A DNA stretch of 64,000 nt from Plumapathes pennacea (lineage: Eukaryota > Cnidaria > Anthozoa > Antipatharia > Myriopathidae). The stretch is taken from positions 25,586,508 through 25,650,507 of the forward strand of contig OZ038464.1 in assembly GCA_964036295.1 (NCBI GenBank), given 5' to 3'. The notes below the pieces were generated by a model. That model had not been told where the DNA came from and did not search any database. It worked only from the letters and a program-made list of their open reading frames with translations. Shown here one piece after another: positions 35,301-46,300 of this stretch. Every line of letters starts with the position of its first letter. The first letter of the stretch is position 1. The position numbers and the translations under genes are program-made.

Positions 35301-36487
35301 AGCAAAATTCAAAAGTTACATGATAGCATTCTATCATTTTAGATTAATTTCAATTTTCAGACATACACTTTAGATTTAACTGGGATGAAGAGTGTGTAAT
35401 GTATAATACATAATGATCTGCATAATATTTGTATTTGCTGTATGAGCTGGATCATTTTCCAAATCTCTTTCTCAGTGTCCCTATGGTGCTTGTGGGAAAT
35501 AAAACAGATCTACATGTAGACAGGTATGTGCAGATGTTTTAGTAATAATTGCCCTACAGTAGCTCTAGAGGAAATGCTGTACCTTACCCATACTGTGCAT
35601 GTTGTGTACTCTGCCATTCAACACTGGTCTTGTAATTTACATTATATACCTGTAATACAGTTATACTTCCTGTGCCATATCTATAAAATCCTAATGTGGT
35701 ACTAACTGTACATTTACAAGACATTCACTTAACTTTTGCTTCATGCTATCGTTCACCATGACTGTACAGTATCTCATTTTGCTGCATCTCTTCTTTGTAG
35801 AGTGGTCAGTACTGAGGCAGGGCAGTCTGTAGCAAACTCTTGGAAGGCTGCATTCTTGGAGTCGTCAGCCAGGGAAAATAGTGTAAGTGGAATGAAAGTA
35901 TTTTTGGCATCTTCAGTATGACTCACTGACCCAGATACTGTAGCTCAGACAGCTTTATTGTGATCAAGTTGTCTGAAAAAATAACTAGTCAAGGCTTTTG
36001 CTATGCCCTGATACTGTTCAGGGGTACTGCCCCTTTTCAAACTTAAATTATCATTCAAATTTCTGTCAATTTTATTTCTTAAAGTTACAACTGCTGCAGC
36101 ATTCTGATTGTCCTATGAAAAGATCACTGTTTGAAATGTAAAATTCCCTCCAGTAATAATCTCCCCCACAAATAAGCCCAAGTAAAGACCTATTGAACAA
36201 ATATAAAAATAAACCCAGGACTAACAATTATATTTTACAAAATTTTGCAGCAGTTCATGTACAGTGTAATGAAGGTCTGTCCCCACTGAGCATTTAAAGT
36301 GAGACTTATGGCCTTGAAAAGTCATATTTTTTATAGTCCAGACCAAGAGATGGTATACAGTAAACATTTACATTTGAGTCTCTGTTATTTCCAGTGTGTT
36401 CAAGAGATATTTCAAGCCATGATTTATGAAATCGAGAAGTACCAGGATGGCACAGGAGAGAAAAAAGAGGACTGTGTGATTCTCTGA
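32373..36487 (+). CDS. RHEB: Rheb small GTPase, 8 coding exons, 184 aa
   Basis: Ras-family GTPase that activates mTORC1 at lysosomal/endomembranes when GTP-bound, with TSC2 as GAP. Exons: 32373-32424, 32522-32593, 32745-32812, 34686-34768, 35077-35133, 35476-35523, 35801-35882, 36395-36487; sum 555 nt, phases consistent. The 184 aa equal the length of human RHEB. P-loop GFRSVGKSS (13-21) has the Rheb-specific Arg15 where Ras has Gly12. Switch I is [10 protein letters not shown] (33-42), DTAGQ lies at 60-64, NKTD at 119-122, SSA at 148-150. The C-terminus is a CaaX box, CVIL (181-184), preceded by an acidic/lysine stretch. Terminal Leu predicts geranylgeranylation rather than the farnesylation of vertebrate Rheb (CSVM). 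Intron 3 (1.9 kb) holds two MITEs. A poly(A) signal AATAAA at 37384-37389 is possible. Confidence 0.96.
33457..33995. mobile_element. 539-bp MITE with TTGCCTCTGTTTC-type ends (Rheb intron 3)
   Basis: The left TTGTCTCTGTTTCAAAATGA mirrors the right TCATTTCGAAACAGAGGCAA. A second, inner inverted pair is about 60 bp (GGTTTGTATGGGA arms with CATCATGACTGTTGGATTTT). Same family ends as 4131-4255. Confidence 0.7.
34292..34643. mobile_element. 351-bp MITE family, copy 3 (Rheb intron 3)
   Basis: Inverted relative to the copies at 19383 and 30806; begins TTATTACACGACTTCACA and ends TCCTGTGTAATAA, 42 bp before Rheb exon 4. Confidence 0.75.
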
Positions 36488-36732
36488 CAACATCAAGCAA
36501 CCATCAACATTACTTGCATTCACACAGACTATGAAACTACATTTTTTGACATCACTTTGGTTGGTCAGCATTAATCTTCATTTGATTCCCATCTACAGTA
36601 ACATAGAGATAGGATGCCACATAATGTTTCTTGTGCAAAACTAACGTACATAATGCATTGAACTCTAGTGTCAGTTTAGTTTTGAGTCTCCTGGCTAAGT
36701 CGTCAGGTTTTGCAAGTGTCACCACAACTACA

Positions 36733-36910
36733 GCACTCAACATTAACGCTTGCCCGCTTGCCTGCTTGCCCGCTTGCCCGGGGCAACCAAAACTTTTGGT
36801 CGGCAGGTACTGATTCTGGGCCAGGCAACCAGAAATTATGAAACTTTCTATTCCTTGAAGTCAATCTACAGTCCGAAGGGCATCCAACCTAAAACCTTAA
36901 TGTCGAGCAC
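36733..36910. mobile_element. GACATTAA-family repeat, copy 3 (inverted)
   Basis: Reverse orientation of 18720-18834; ends CCTTAATGTCGAGCAC. A CTTGCCCG run near the left has expanded as (GCTTGCCC)n. Probably within the Rheb 3' UTR if the poly(A) signal at 37384 is used. Confidence 0.55.
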
Positions 36911-37523
36911 TGAGCTATGAAGTTGAATTACCTGCCGTGTCTGACTTTACATGTGATGGTGGCTGACACAAGAACAAGGTATGGTACACTGTAATCACAG
37001 GGTTGTAAACATATTTCTACTGGTTTTTGGGACTTTTTTTGATTGAGTCCTTTCACTGCTAAAGAAATTAGACCCAACCCAGAAAACTAAGACCCTTGAA
37101 AGATCTCAAATTATGAGTGCATTCTAATATAACAGTAGCTGTGTTGCTAAGTGAAGTTCATGATTTGTTTGATTTTACATGGAAACTGCTTGTAACTGTA
37201 ATAAGTGCTATTACCTTTGGCTTGTCTTGGTAACTTTAACATGCAATCAGTGCATTATTATGGTATATACAACACAGTGTTACCTTTGATGGGGGAAGGG
37301 AATATGTAGTAGATCAAGTTTTTTTTTATAATAATACACTTTTTGTACCTGGGAGTCAAAAATCAAAACAGTTTATGGATAGAAATAAAAAAACAGATTG
37401 AATTGCAGTACAAACATTTGGCCGGGGTCAAAATCATACAAAATTAGTAACCACCACATAATTATTCTTTCAAATCAAGACCTTGTGTTTAATTCTATGA
37501 TGTTTGCATGTGACAAAGCATAC

Positions 37524-37737
37524 TTAACCCTTCACCTCCTGACCCTTTCAGTATAGTGATTTCTCTTAACAATATGAAGAAAATGTATGAGTACCAAGGG
37601 AGAATTGATCATCCTGTCAACTTTTAGCAGAACAAACTATCAAGTGCCAAATTCTCCTTACTGTATGTATTTTATATCTCTGGTGAGAAAATGAGAAGAG
37701 AACATTGACGTTGATCACTCTCAGGAGTTAAGGGTTG
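37524..37737. mobile_element. TTAA-family MITE, copy 4
   Basis: TTAACCCTTCACCTCCTGACC at left is a slightly longer variant; right end TCTCAGGAGTTAAGGGTT. Intergenic between Rheb and the MFS gene. Confidence 0.65.
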
Positions 37738-37907
37738 AGACTTGTTTTTTGTTCAGTCACACACATTTGTATTTTAGGCAAAAACTATTGCTGTTGTTAA
37801 AAATTATTGTTGGAAAGGTTATTTTTTATATACAGTACAATACAGTGCACCATAAAGATATGTAGCAAGAACTTTTAGTTAAAATGGGGTTACTAGAATG
37901 ATCGTCA

Positions 37908-38200
37908 TTAGTATATACCACACAAGTGAATAGTGCTCTTCGCGCGCTCTGATTGGCTCCTCAATCTCGGAATATCAAGTACTATTTACCTCCCGGCGGC
38001 TTCCGGTAAAACAAAATGGCGTGCGAACCCAATTTTTGCCCACTTTTGTTGGAAATAAAATAGCTATTTAGGAGTTGGCTATTAAACTTGTGTGGTATAT
38101 ACTAAAACAATTATTTGCCTCAGTGTCGGTGAATAGCGGTGGGTATTTACCTCGCCGAAACGGCTCGGTAAAATAATATCCACCGCTATTCACCTCCACT
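37908..38200. mobile_element. Composite foldback repeat, copy A
   Basis: TTAGTATATACCACACAAG pairs with CTTGTGTGGTATATACTAA (38105). A second hairpin (GGTGAATAGCGGTGG / CCACCGCTATTCACC) follows. Near-identical direct copy at 63116-63427. Confidence 0.8.
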
Positions 38201-38412
38201 GGTTGCAGTGCATGCAGTAAACATTCTAGTTCATATCGTTTGTTTATCAGTCGTACCTGTATTATTGTAAAACAAAAACCTGTTTCGTCGATAACATGGG
38301 ACAACAAAATGCATCAAAAGTTGATAAAAGCAAATAAATATGTGGGATTCAATGTCTTATTATGCCACTTGGGATAAATTGATCTTGGCTGTGTGCGTGT
38401 ACAGTTTTTTAA

Positions 38413-38583
38413 GGGGGCTTATAACCCCATCCTCGTAGATCCAGGAGCAGATTGTGAGGCGGCGGGCAAAATGCGGCAGAGAGGGAGATAAGGGGAAGGA
38501 GGAAAAGTAGAATTAAGAAGGCCGCTTTTTTGTCCGCCGTCTCACGATCTGGCCCTGGTCTCCGAGGATGTTATAACCCTTGA
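38413..38583. mobile_element. ~170-bp MITE upstream of the MFS gene
   Basis: GGCTTATAACCCCATCCTCG at the left is inverted as CGAGGATGTTATAACCCTT at the right; G-rich centre. A related fragment with GGGATTTTACGG lies near 38815-38870. Confidence 0.5.
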
Positions 38584-39344
38584 AATAATAATGTTTTGAA
38601 GTACGTAAACGGAAAAATAGTTTTAGTAGCACTAGTGTCTTATATACTTCTTGTCTATGCAAGCTGTTTATAATCGTCAGCTTCACTAAAATATCATGAC
38701 AATGAATCATTTATTATTTGTTACAACATAGCTGCTTGATTTTAACACGATAGTAATAGTTACTGTACCTTGACTTTCTCAGAGTTCAAGTGTAACTTTA
38801 TGTGAAACGGTGAGGGTGGAGGACAGAGGGGGCGGGAGAGGGAGGAAAGAAGAGTTATAACCGGGATTTTACGGTTGTACTCAATAAACTGCTTTAATGT
38901 TCTTAAATTTGTGGCTAAGCTCTAAAGCCCCATGTGTATGCCTTCCACCAGGTAATTCTGGATTGTGGTGGATAGCCACTGTAAGTTCAAAGTTGAGGCA
39001 GAGGAAGAAACGGAAGCACTGAAGCAGAGGTTGGTCCGGCAGTTAGACAGTTGATAGACGGCAGAAATAGATGCAAAATAGAAGCTTAACTTTTTTAGGT
39101 GTTGTAGCGATTATTTTGAATCCTCTCGATCACAGTCCTTTGCGCGTCGAATGCTTCGATCCGTCATTTCCAGACCCCCAGTGTTTTGACTGGAATCTTA
39201 CTCAAAAATAGTCACTGCGACAAAAAAAATAATTGCAATCCAAAACCTTTCTTAAAGTGCAAAACAGATGCAACCTCGAAAGAAAGCTTGGTGACGAATA
39301 CATTCTCGGAGGCCTCATTCTCATTACACTGTTTTGTAATTCCT

Positions 39345-39517
39345 TTAACCATTTCACTCCCAAGCTCAAAATACAAATTCTCCTGAGAAGAAAATGTGTA
39401 AGTCATGTAGTGAGAACTGATGGTTTAATAAAGCCATTGAGCCAATTCGTCCTTGTGGTACCACATATTTTGTTGTGAGAAACTGAAGTTGATCACTCTT
39501 AGGAGTGAAAGGGTTAA
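39345..39517. mobile_element. TTAA-family MITE, copy 5 (internally deleted)
   Basis: TTAACCATTTCACTCCCAAG at the left, TTAGGAGTGAAAGGGTTAA at the right; 173 bp. About 240 bp upstream of the MFS start codon. Confidence 0.75.
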
Positions 39518-39756
39518 TTTTCAAGAAATTTTCAAAGATCAAAAATTATTACCATAGTTTGACTCAAAAGCGCGCTTCAATACAGTCTTATGAAGGAAGC
39601 GGGGCAGGTGAAAGCAAACAACTACCCCAAAAATACAAGCTGTATCCAGTGCACAGTTGCAAGTGATACATTAAATATTAAGAACGTTTTGCTGGAGGTC
39701 TTTTGTTGAGGATCAGTTTTAAAAACTCACTGACCTGCATTCAGTTAACATCAACT

Positions 39757-41424
39757 ATGAGCGTCCCACAAGGGGAGGCCGAAGCCGACTCACAGAGAAC
39801 CATGAAAAACTACACGTTTGGAAGCGTTAGCCTAAACAAAAGACTACTTGTTTCAAAGATATTTTATTTCTGTTACTGGGGAGCGGTGGGTTCGTTTTTC
39901 CCACTTCTTGGCGTTTATTTCAAGCAGCTTGGCATGAACCCGAGTTTGAGTGGAATTTTGGTCGGTTGTCGTCCGATGGTGGAATTCTTCAGTGCGCCCC
40001 TGCTCGGTTCGCTGTCCGATCGCCTGAACAAACGCAAAACTCTCATGATGTTCTCGCTTTTGTGCTGGATATGCTTCACTTTTTCCTTCGCTTTTATCAA
40101 ACCCGCTCCAGTCACGTGTCGCAAGTATTTCGTCCTCACGAAGAATGTTTCGCAAGTCGCCGACGGTGAAACGTCCGAAATTAAAGACTTTCTTGGACCG
40201 AACACCCCGGATCAAGCCGAGCCACAGTTCAAAACCAAAAGCTCTCTGGTTTACGACAGCGAAGGAGTTCATCAAGTATTCCTGATTTTGCTCTTTCTGA
40301 CGGTTATTGGAGAGTTTTTTTCCGCGCCGGCGATCACCCTAGCTGATTCAGCGACGCTCGACTTACTCGGCGAAAACAAGGAGCTGTACGGACGGCAACG
40401 CATGTGGGGAAGCCTGGGATGGGGTACGGCCATGTTTTTATTAGGGTTTGTTATCGACAGTATGCAAGGTGTCGAAGTATGTGGAGAGATCATAAGTCAG
40501 AATTACACAGTTGGTTTCTATTTCTTTATTGTTTTCATGACTTGTGCTTTGCTGGTGGCCACCCGTTTCTCATTGAACAGTAGCGAGTCGAGAGTGGATA
40601 GCGAGATCCCCAAAGCAGGCCGGGACGCAAGTCTTTGCCAGATTCTATTTTCCCTCCGTTATGGCGTTTTCCTGCTCGTCACGTTTTTCATGGGATTCGG
40701 CGTCGGTCTTATCTTCACATTCCTTTTCTGGCACCTCGAAGACCTCGGTGGCCCGCCGACACTGTTCGGAATCGCTTCGCTAATCGATCACATCTCGGAA
40801 ATCGCGTGCTACTTTAATGTCGGGCGGCTGATCCGTTCCGTGGGTCACGTCCGAGTTCTTTACGTAGGCCTTCTCGGAAACGTTGTACGTTTTTTATACA
40901 TCTCCTGGTTAGTGAATCCTTGGTGGGTGCTTCCGCTGGAAGTTTTACAAGGAGTAACTCACGCCGCGGTCTGGGCTGCTTGTACGAGTTATATGGGGCG
41001 GATTGCACCCCCCGGATACGCCACCTCTGCGCAAGGTGTTTTGCAGGGCTTGCATCACGGACTCGGGAGGGGATGTGGGGCTGTAGTGGGTGGACTTCTT
41101 ATCCACGTGCTTGGAACGGATTTGACTTTCCGATTTTACGGTATAGCTTGCCTGGTTGTTCTCCTGATGTTTGTAGCGATGCAAAGGATTCTTGGACCCG
41201 ACGAGCGAATCGCCAATCAGGAGTTAACGGTGAGACCTGATCACTTGGAGATATCGCCCCGTCACAAGGCGAAGCAAAGCCCGAATGGGAGCCCCGCTTC
41301 AGATACACCGCCCTCCGTCTTGGGACCTTTCGTACCTTCTCTCTATTCTCGCGGCGCAAACTCTGAACATCCGGCGTGTGGTGTGGTGAGCAGGCACGTA
41401 CAGCCACGTGGTGCGTCAAGTTGA
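39757..41424 (+). CDS. Major facilitator superfamily transporter, MFSD6-like, intronless
   Basis: 555 aa from the ATG at 39757. The frame is open 54 nt upstream only from non-ATG codons, so this ATG is chosen. The N-terminus has GVYFKQLGMNP, an A-type motif GSLSDRLNKRK after TM2 and, in the second third, LADSATLDLLG and YGRQRMWGSLGWG, which are hallmarks I associate with MFSD6/MFS_1-like proteins. About 12 hydrophobic helices can be traced. A long hydrophilic loop (~100-165) bears NxS sites, and the C-terminal ~60 aa are polar and probably cytosolic. Substrate unknown. No introns, in contrast to its integrin and Rheb neighbours, as for vertebrate MFSD6L, so an old retrocopy or intron-poor lineage is possible. 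GC content is higher than in the flanks, as expected for coding DNA. Confidence 0.93.
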   Translation: MSVPQGEAEADSQRTMKNYTFGSVSLNKRLLVSKIFYFCYWGAVGSFFPLLGVYFKQLGMNPSLSGILVGCRPMVEFFSAPLLGSLSDRLNKRKTLMMFSLLCWICFTFSFAFIKPAPVTCRKYFVLTKNVSQVADGETSEIKDFLGPNTPDQAEPQFKTKSSLVYDSEGVHQVFLILLFLTVIGEFFSAPAITLADSATLDLLGENKELYGRQRMWGSLGWGTAMFLLGFVIDSMQGVEVCGEIISQNYTVGFYFFIVFMTCALLVATRFSLNSSESRVDSEIPKAGRDASLCQILFSLRYGVFLLVTFFMGFGVGLIFTFLFWHLEDLGGPPTLFGIASLIDHISEIACYFNVGRLIRSVGHVRVLYVGLLGNVVRFLYISWLVNPWWVLPLEVLQGVTHAAVWAACTSYMGRIAPPGYATSAQGVLQGLHHGLGRGCGAVVGGLLIHVLGTDLTFRFYGIACLVVLLMFVAMQRILGPDERIANQELTVRPDHLEISPRHKAKQSPNGSPASDTPPSVLGPFVPSLYSRGANSEHPACGVVSRHVQPRGASS

Positions 41425-43151
41425 GCTTTGAGGGAAACTCAACCCATGGCTACAATCCCGGACTGAAGTAGTTGAGAAATACAAACGCAGGAAACTGCAA
41501 CTCTTACCTTTCTTCTGTAACTGCATCACGCAAATTACAATCCAGGAAAAGGGAGGAGAGACTTTGCAATGTGAAAATGCTGCGAAGAAGGCGAATTTTC
41601 AGTCTGCAGTACTTTCCAGTTTTATCGATCAAGCACCTTGAAAACCAAGCATCGCGCGCTTTCAGGAATTGCAAATCTACATAACATGTAGCTGTGTGTT
41701 CTGTTCCCTTCATGTATAATTACATTGATGTACATCAATATTCATTTATTGCAATGATTTAGTAAACATAAGTACCGTCCTTACGCTACCCTACATGCGG
41801 CTAATTTGAGTTAACTGTACTCGCATCTATATTGTCTGCCTGCTTGACTGTCCGAAGCTGGGTGCTTTCTTTCAGTTCTAACGTCCCGTGTCAAGCGCCA
41901 ATTCCTCGTGTGCTGTTCCGCATTTTTACTTCCATTCATGAGTGGGTGCATATTGACAGAATTGGTCACGTCCGAAATTGAATCGACGGTAAATCGCCAC
42001 AAAAAGCGTTTTACAAGGAATTATTCACTCAAGTGGAAAGCTGTCAAACTTATTTGCAATGAATTAGCACAAGATAGCGTTTCACAAGCAAGGCCACGGA
42101 ACCCGCGGTAGTCAAAGAACTCGGCCTAATTTTCGCGCGGTCAAATATCGAAAAAGTCTTAGGCGTATGCGCTCTGGAACTTACGGAACCGCTTGCTACG
42201 CTGGCTAGATGCGAAGCTATGTTTAGTTTCAAAACTAAGGTCAAGAACGTGATGAAAGCCAAGATTCCAAGACCTAAAAGGCTTAAAAGGCCTGTGCAAA
42301 CGAACGCAACATGTTGGCACAACATCGCCCAACATTGTTGTCTTTCGCTTTCGCTTCCGTATAAACTCGTGCTTTCCAATGAATCGGGTTTTGTGAAATC
42401 ATGGCTATTCGCGCTTCCTTTTTAATACTATTAGATTATATTTGATACAAAAACGTATTTACCAATCACTTCACAAGCTTATCACTATATATAGTTCATC
42501 TACTTGAGTGATAAAAAGAAAACTGTGCGAAAGTTATTGCGCCTCATCTCAAGTGAGTCTACATCTGTTATATTGGCGCGGTGTGTGGGACACACAACGG
42601 ATTATTTTGTCATCGTTACAGAGCAATACTGATGTTCAGTAAAAGTTTCAAAACCGATTGCCTGACAAGTAATGATTGCGCGTATATATTATTAATACTG
42701 AACCTCATATCCTGAAAGTGCATTCCACACTCTAAGGGGCGATCACGGAATCCAAACATGGAACAATGAGTTACATTTGAACAATATCTCAAAATGTACT
42801 TCGTGACTGCACACCTCTTAATCACTTCAGGGGTGTGTAGGGTAGGAGCGGAAATCACAAAACGTAAATCGAGGCTCAACCAATCACCCTCGCATCCTCA
42901 AGGGTATCGAACCAATCTTTCAGTTTCTTTCAAAGTAATGATCCAACGTTTTTACACACAATTATTGGGCTTTGGAGAGAGGTTGCGGGATTTTGAAACG
43001 ATTTTGCGTAAAGATTGATATACAAAGAAATCGGACATTCCATCAAGTCCGCTTCCGCGTCAGAAATCGTGATGTCATGACACTGATGTTGTTCACTTCA
43101 TTTCGGCCCCAGAAGTCTTTGGAGTGAGTAAACGTCTCGTTCGCGCTGTTG
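41425..43151. other. Intergenic, MFS gene to integrin alpha exon 1a
   Basis: 1.7 kb. A minus-strand frame (about 42050-42379) contains one hydrophobic stretch but has no ATG and no recognised domain. No clear AATAAA follows the MFS stop. The 3' part should hold the promoter and 5' UTR for integrin alpha exon 1a. Confidence 0.5.
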
Positions 43152-43339
43152 ATGATGGCTGCCTTCCGAATAGTGACGACGGTTTTGACTTCTCTGCTTT
43201 TAACCTGGCCAAGTATAACAGCGTTTAATCTGGATATAGACCCAAGCACAGTTACTGTATTCACGTCTCCAGACGCACCTCAAGGAAAACAGTATTTCGG
43301 TTATTCAGTTGCCCTTCACAACTCAAGCAGTGGTTCTCG
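43152..43339 (+). CDS. Integrin alpha alternative first exon 1a
   Basis: ATG, signal peptide ending near SITA, then FNLDIDPS, the canonical mature N-terminus of integrin alpha chains, and QYFGYSVAL of propeller blade 1. Ends TCTCG|GTATGT in phase 2, so joining to exon 2 (46622) creates an Arg codon. About half the residues match exon 1b. No second copy of exon 2 is visible before 44836. It could be a functional alternative promoter/first exon or the remnant of a partial tandem duplication. Confidence 0.85.
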
Positions 43340-46300
43340 GTATGTAAAAGTTACATTGTGTGTGTGTGTTTTTTATTTTTATTTTTATTTTTATTTTGAT
43401 TATATCAATGTCTGTATGCCGAGTGCAGTCTCGCTGTAGCGGTAAAGTTTTCAGCAAACTTGTGTACGCTTTCAATACCATACTAACAGAATCTTCGCGA
43501 ATATAATATCATGATTAACATAATGATAAGGACATGACTAGTATACATTTGTGAGAATCTTCGAAATATGTTCAGAATATGCTGATGCGACTGCTGGAGT
43601 GTGTTATTGAATATTAGAGAGTTCTTAGTAGCCCCCCGGCTGCATCGCGAATAACGCGAATATTCGCGAAAAACGTAAACAAAGCATAAAAGTTTTGAAA
43701 ATTGAGCGTATAGATTCCAAATACTCTATCCAAATATTTTATCTGTCTCGATAAAAAGATGCCACAGAAAAATGTTAGAAATAATAATGATTTTACGAGC
43801 GAAATTCAGTCTAAGTTTCGTGATGTCTACAAAAACCTCCCATAAAAGCTATTTTGCATATTTTGTACAAGTGGTAGAGTGGAGATTAGGTTGCGCATGC
43901 ACGTAAACGCTGTCAAAACCCAGCGTCAAGACCGTAATTCTTCCAACTGCCTTAGTTTCAAGAATAGAATGCATGTACAAAGTGCTGCAGTGCTGTATTC
44001 TTTACAATGAACAACACATCGCTGAATTTGTATATTCAAGGAAATTGCCTAATTGGAAATGACTCATAGAATAATAACTCTCTTAGTCTGAGAGCGTCAT
44101 CGAGAGATCACTCCTCGAGAATGTTGTTAGCGGAAGTTTGCGAACAACGGATGAACGTCACTCGTTGAACCGGCCGCACCTCAAGAACAAATATGTTTTT
44201 TTCCGTCGTGCGGTCAACTTATTTTGGAGTCAGCGGTCATTGTACAAAACTGTGTATTCAAGCGCAGATTTCATAGTTCAGTGAAAAACGCTTGTAAAAC
44301 CTCAATGCTCGATACTCGACTATAAGTTAGTTCTATAACAAGAAAAACGGACACACAAGGTGAAATTTTACTTGGCCGACTTGCGTGACTTGCGTTACTT
44401 TTTTTTTATTGAGGTCATATCTCAAAATTGTGGTGGTTCAAATCTCACAGGGAGCTGTATAATACCTCTCTCGATTTTCCGTACCTTATTCCTTTTCAAA
44501 CCCATGTTGTGGCGTTTTTTAACTCCAAACTCGCACTAATGGCTTCGATTAGTGACGCTCTCGACGTGCCCAGTGTGCGGGGCTCGTGACGTAACCATGA
44601 CCTAAAGCTCGACCAATCACAGCGCGCGGTATTTTTTCCGAACAACACTCTGCAACGCCCCCATCAGGATAGAAAAGAGTAGTTACTGCTGCAATCTTTA
44701 ACTTTCACTCAAAATAACAAGCATTTGCGATTTTGCACGTGGTGGGTTCGTGAGATCATAATTTCCTCTGCGTACAACTCTGCTACTTTTGGCAACGGTC
44801 AGGTGCGTGTGATCGTGTCGTTTCGGCACAGTGCGATGGCATCCTTTCTAACAGTGATGGTTTTCACTTCTCTACTGCTGAACTGGTCAAGTGTAAAAGC
44901 CTTCAACGCGGGTGTAGAGAACGCCACTGTGTTTAAGTCTCCAGTGGTATCTCAAGGGAGGCAGTTCTTTGGTTATTCGGTCTCATTGTATGCAGGTGGT
45001 GGTTCCAACTGGTACGCGAAGTCATCATTATTTGTTTTTATTATCTTCATGTTTAATCTTGCTGTAATAAGGTCAACGTTTGGTGTTGTTTTTTTTAGCG
45101 AAAGACTACGTATTCTTTATCATTTCAGCAATTGATGCAGCTGTTACTAAAGTAGCAGCAAAATTGTAACAGTAGCACCGTCCAATTAAACAACAATTGT
45201 TTTATATCGTAAGATGCTAAAGCTTGACAGGAAGTGTTCATCAATTTTGTAACATTTTTTTCCTGTTTCCTTACAAGAAAACATGCACCGAGATATTAAT
45301 AGTTGCTTCCGCATAAACCCTGTCCTGTCTAAACACAAAATTATTAACTCAGCTCAGTATAGCTACGTGAACACTGCTGTTTGAATGTACTCATTGAGAG
45401 TTTTAAGTTTCATTTGACAGTTCAGGAGTCGTGGGGGAATATTACTCTTATAATGTACTCATTGAGAGGTTTCATTTGAGTAGTCACACCTTTAGGTTTC
45501 ATTTGAAAGTTCACGAATTGGAAGTGAACACAGCTTTCATTTGGGGTTATACATCTTAGTTTCATTTTACAGTCCAGGAGTTGGGATTCTTCTGGTAGGG
45601 GAAACGGTCTCATTTGAGGCGTTTAGGATGTCCTGTATAATAGAAAACTTTATATACTTCACCAATTTGAGCTAAAATAAGTGTGAAAAAGCAAATTTAG
45701 GCTGATATTTTTAGCGTCTTAGTAATTGTGCTGACCCAAACTCAGCTGTCACGAGAGAGTTTGACATGTTTAGTTTAATAATATGAACGACTCTCCACCT
45801 AAGTATTTGTGCTACGATCTACTATCGTTGCCCATTACAATCTACGCAATGACTTTATATGTTTAGTATTTCTAGCTAGTTAAGTGGGCTAACTATAACC
45901 TATGTAATTGTCGAATAATCGTAGCAAAAATCATACGACTGTATTATTATTTCGGATCTTTTGTAGTCAACAGAAAGTTTATGCAAGCTATTAAAGCGTA
46001 CCATATATGTTTAGATTCTCGTCCTCGCCCTCTTCGTGTTTTTACGTGGCGTCAAGGATTTGTAGCAAGATTGGGTTAGGTTTCGATTTGTTGGCTATCA
46101 CAACAAAAGGGTCATTTTAATGAACACAAGGTAACCGCATTGCAAATTCCTTTATAGTTCATCGGGGTTTAATCGTTTTGTTTCGACTATATTAGTATAT
46201 GTTTCTTTTTTGCTTCAAAGGCTAATTAATCTGTTCATAAAGCTGATCACAGTTTACACGAGCAAAGAAGACTGTCGAGCTTACACAAACAGAATTATGT

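Noticed and set aside
39853..41419. Several long frames antisense or out of frame within the MFS gene
   Set aside because: Shadows of the MFS coding sequence. The plus-strand frame alone shows transporter motifs and helices.
42050..42379. 109-codon minus-strand frame with a hydrophobic stretch upstream of integrin alpha
   Set aside because: Starts at a TTG only, no ATG or acceptor giving a start, no family recognised. A single hydrophobic run is not enough.
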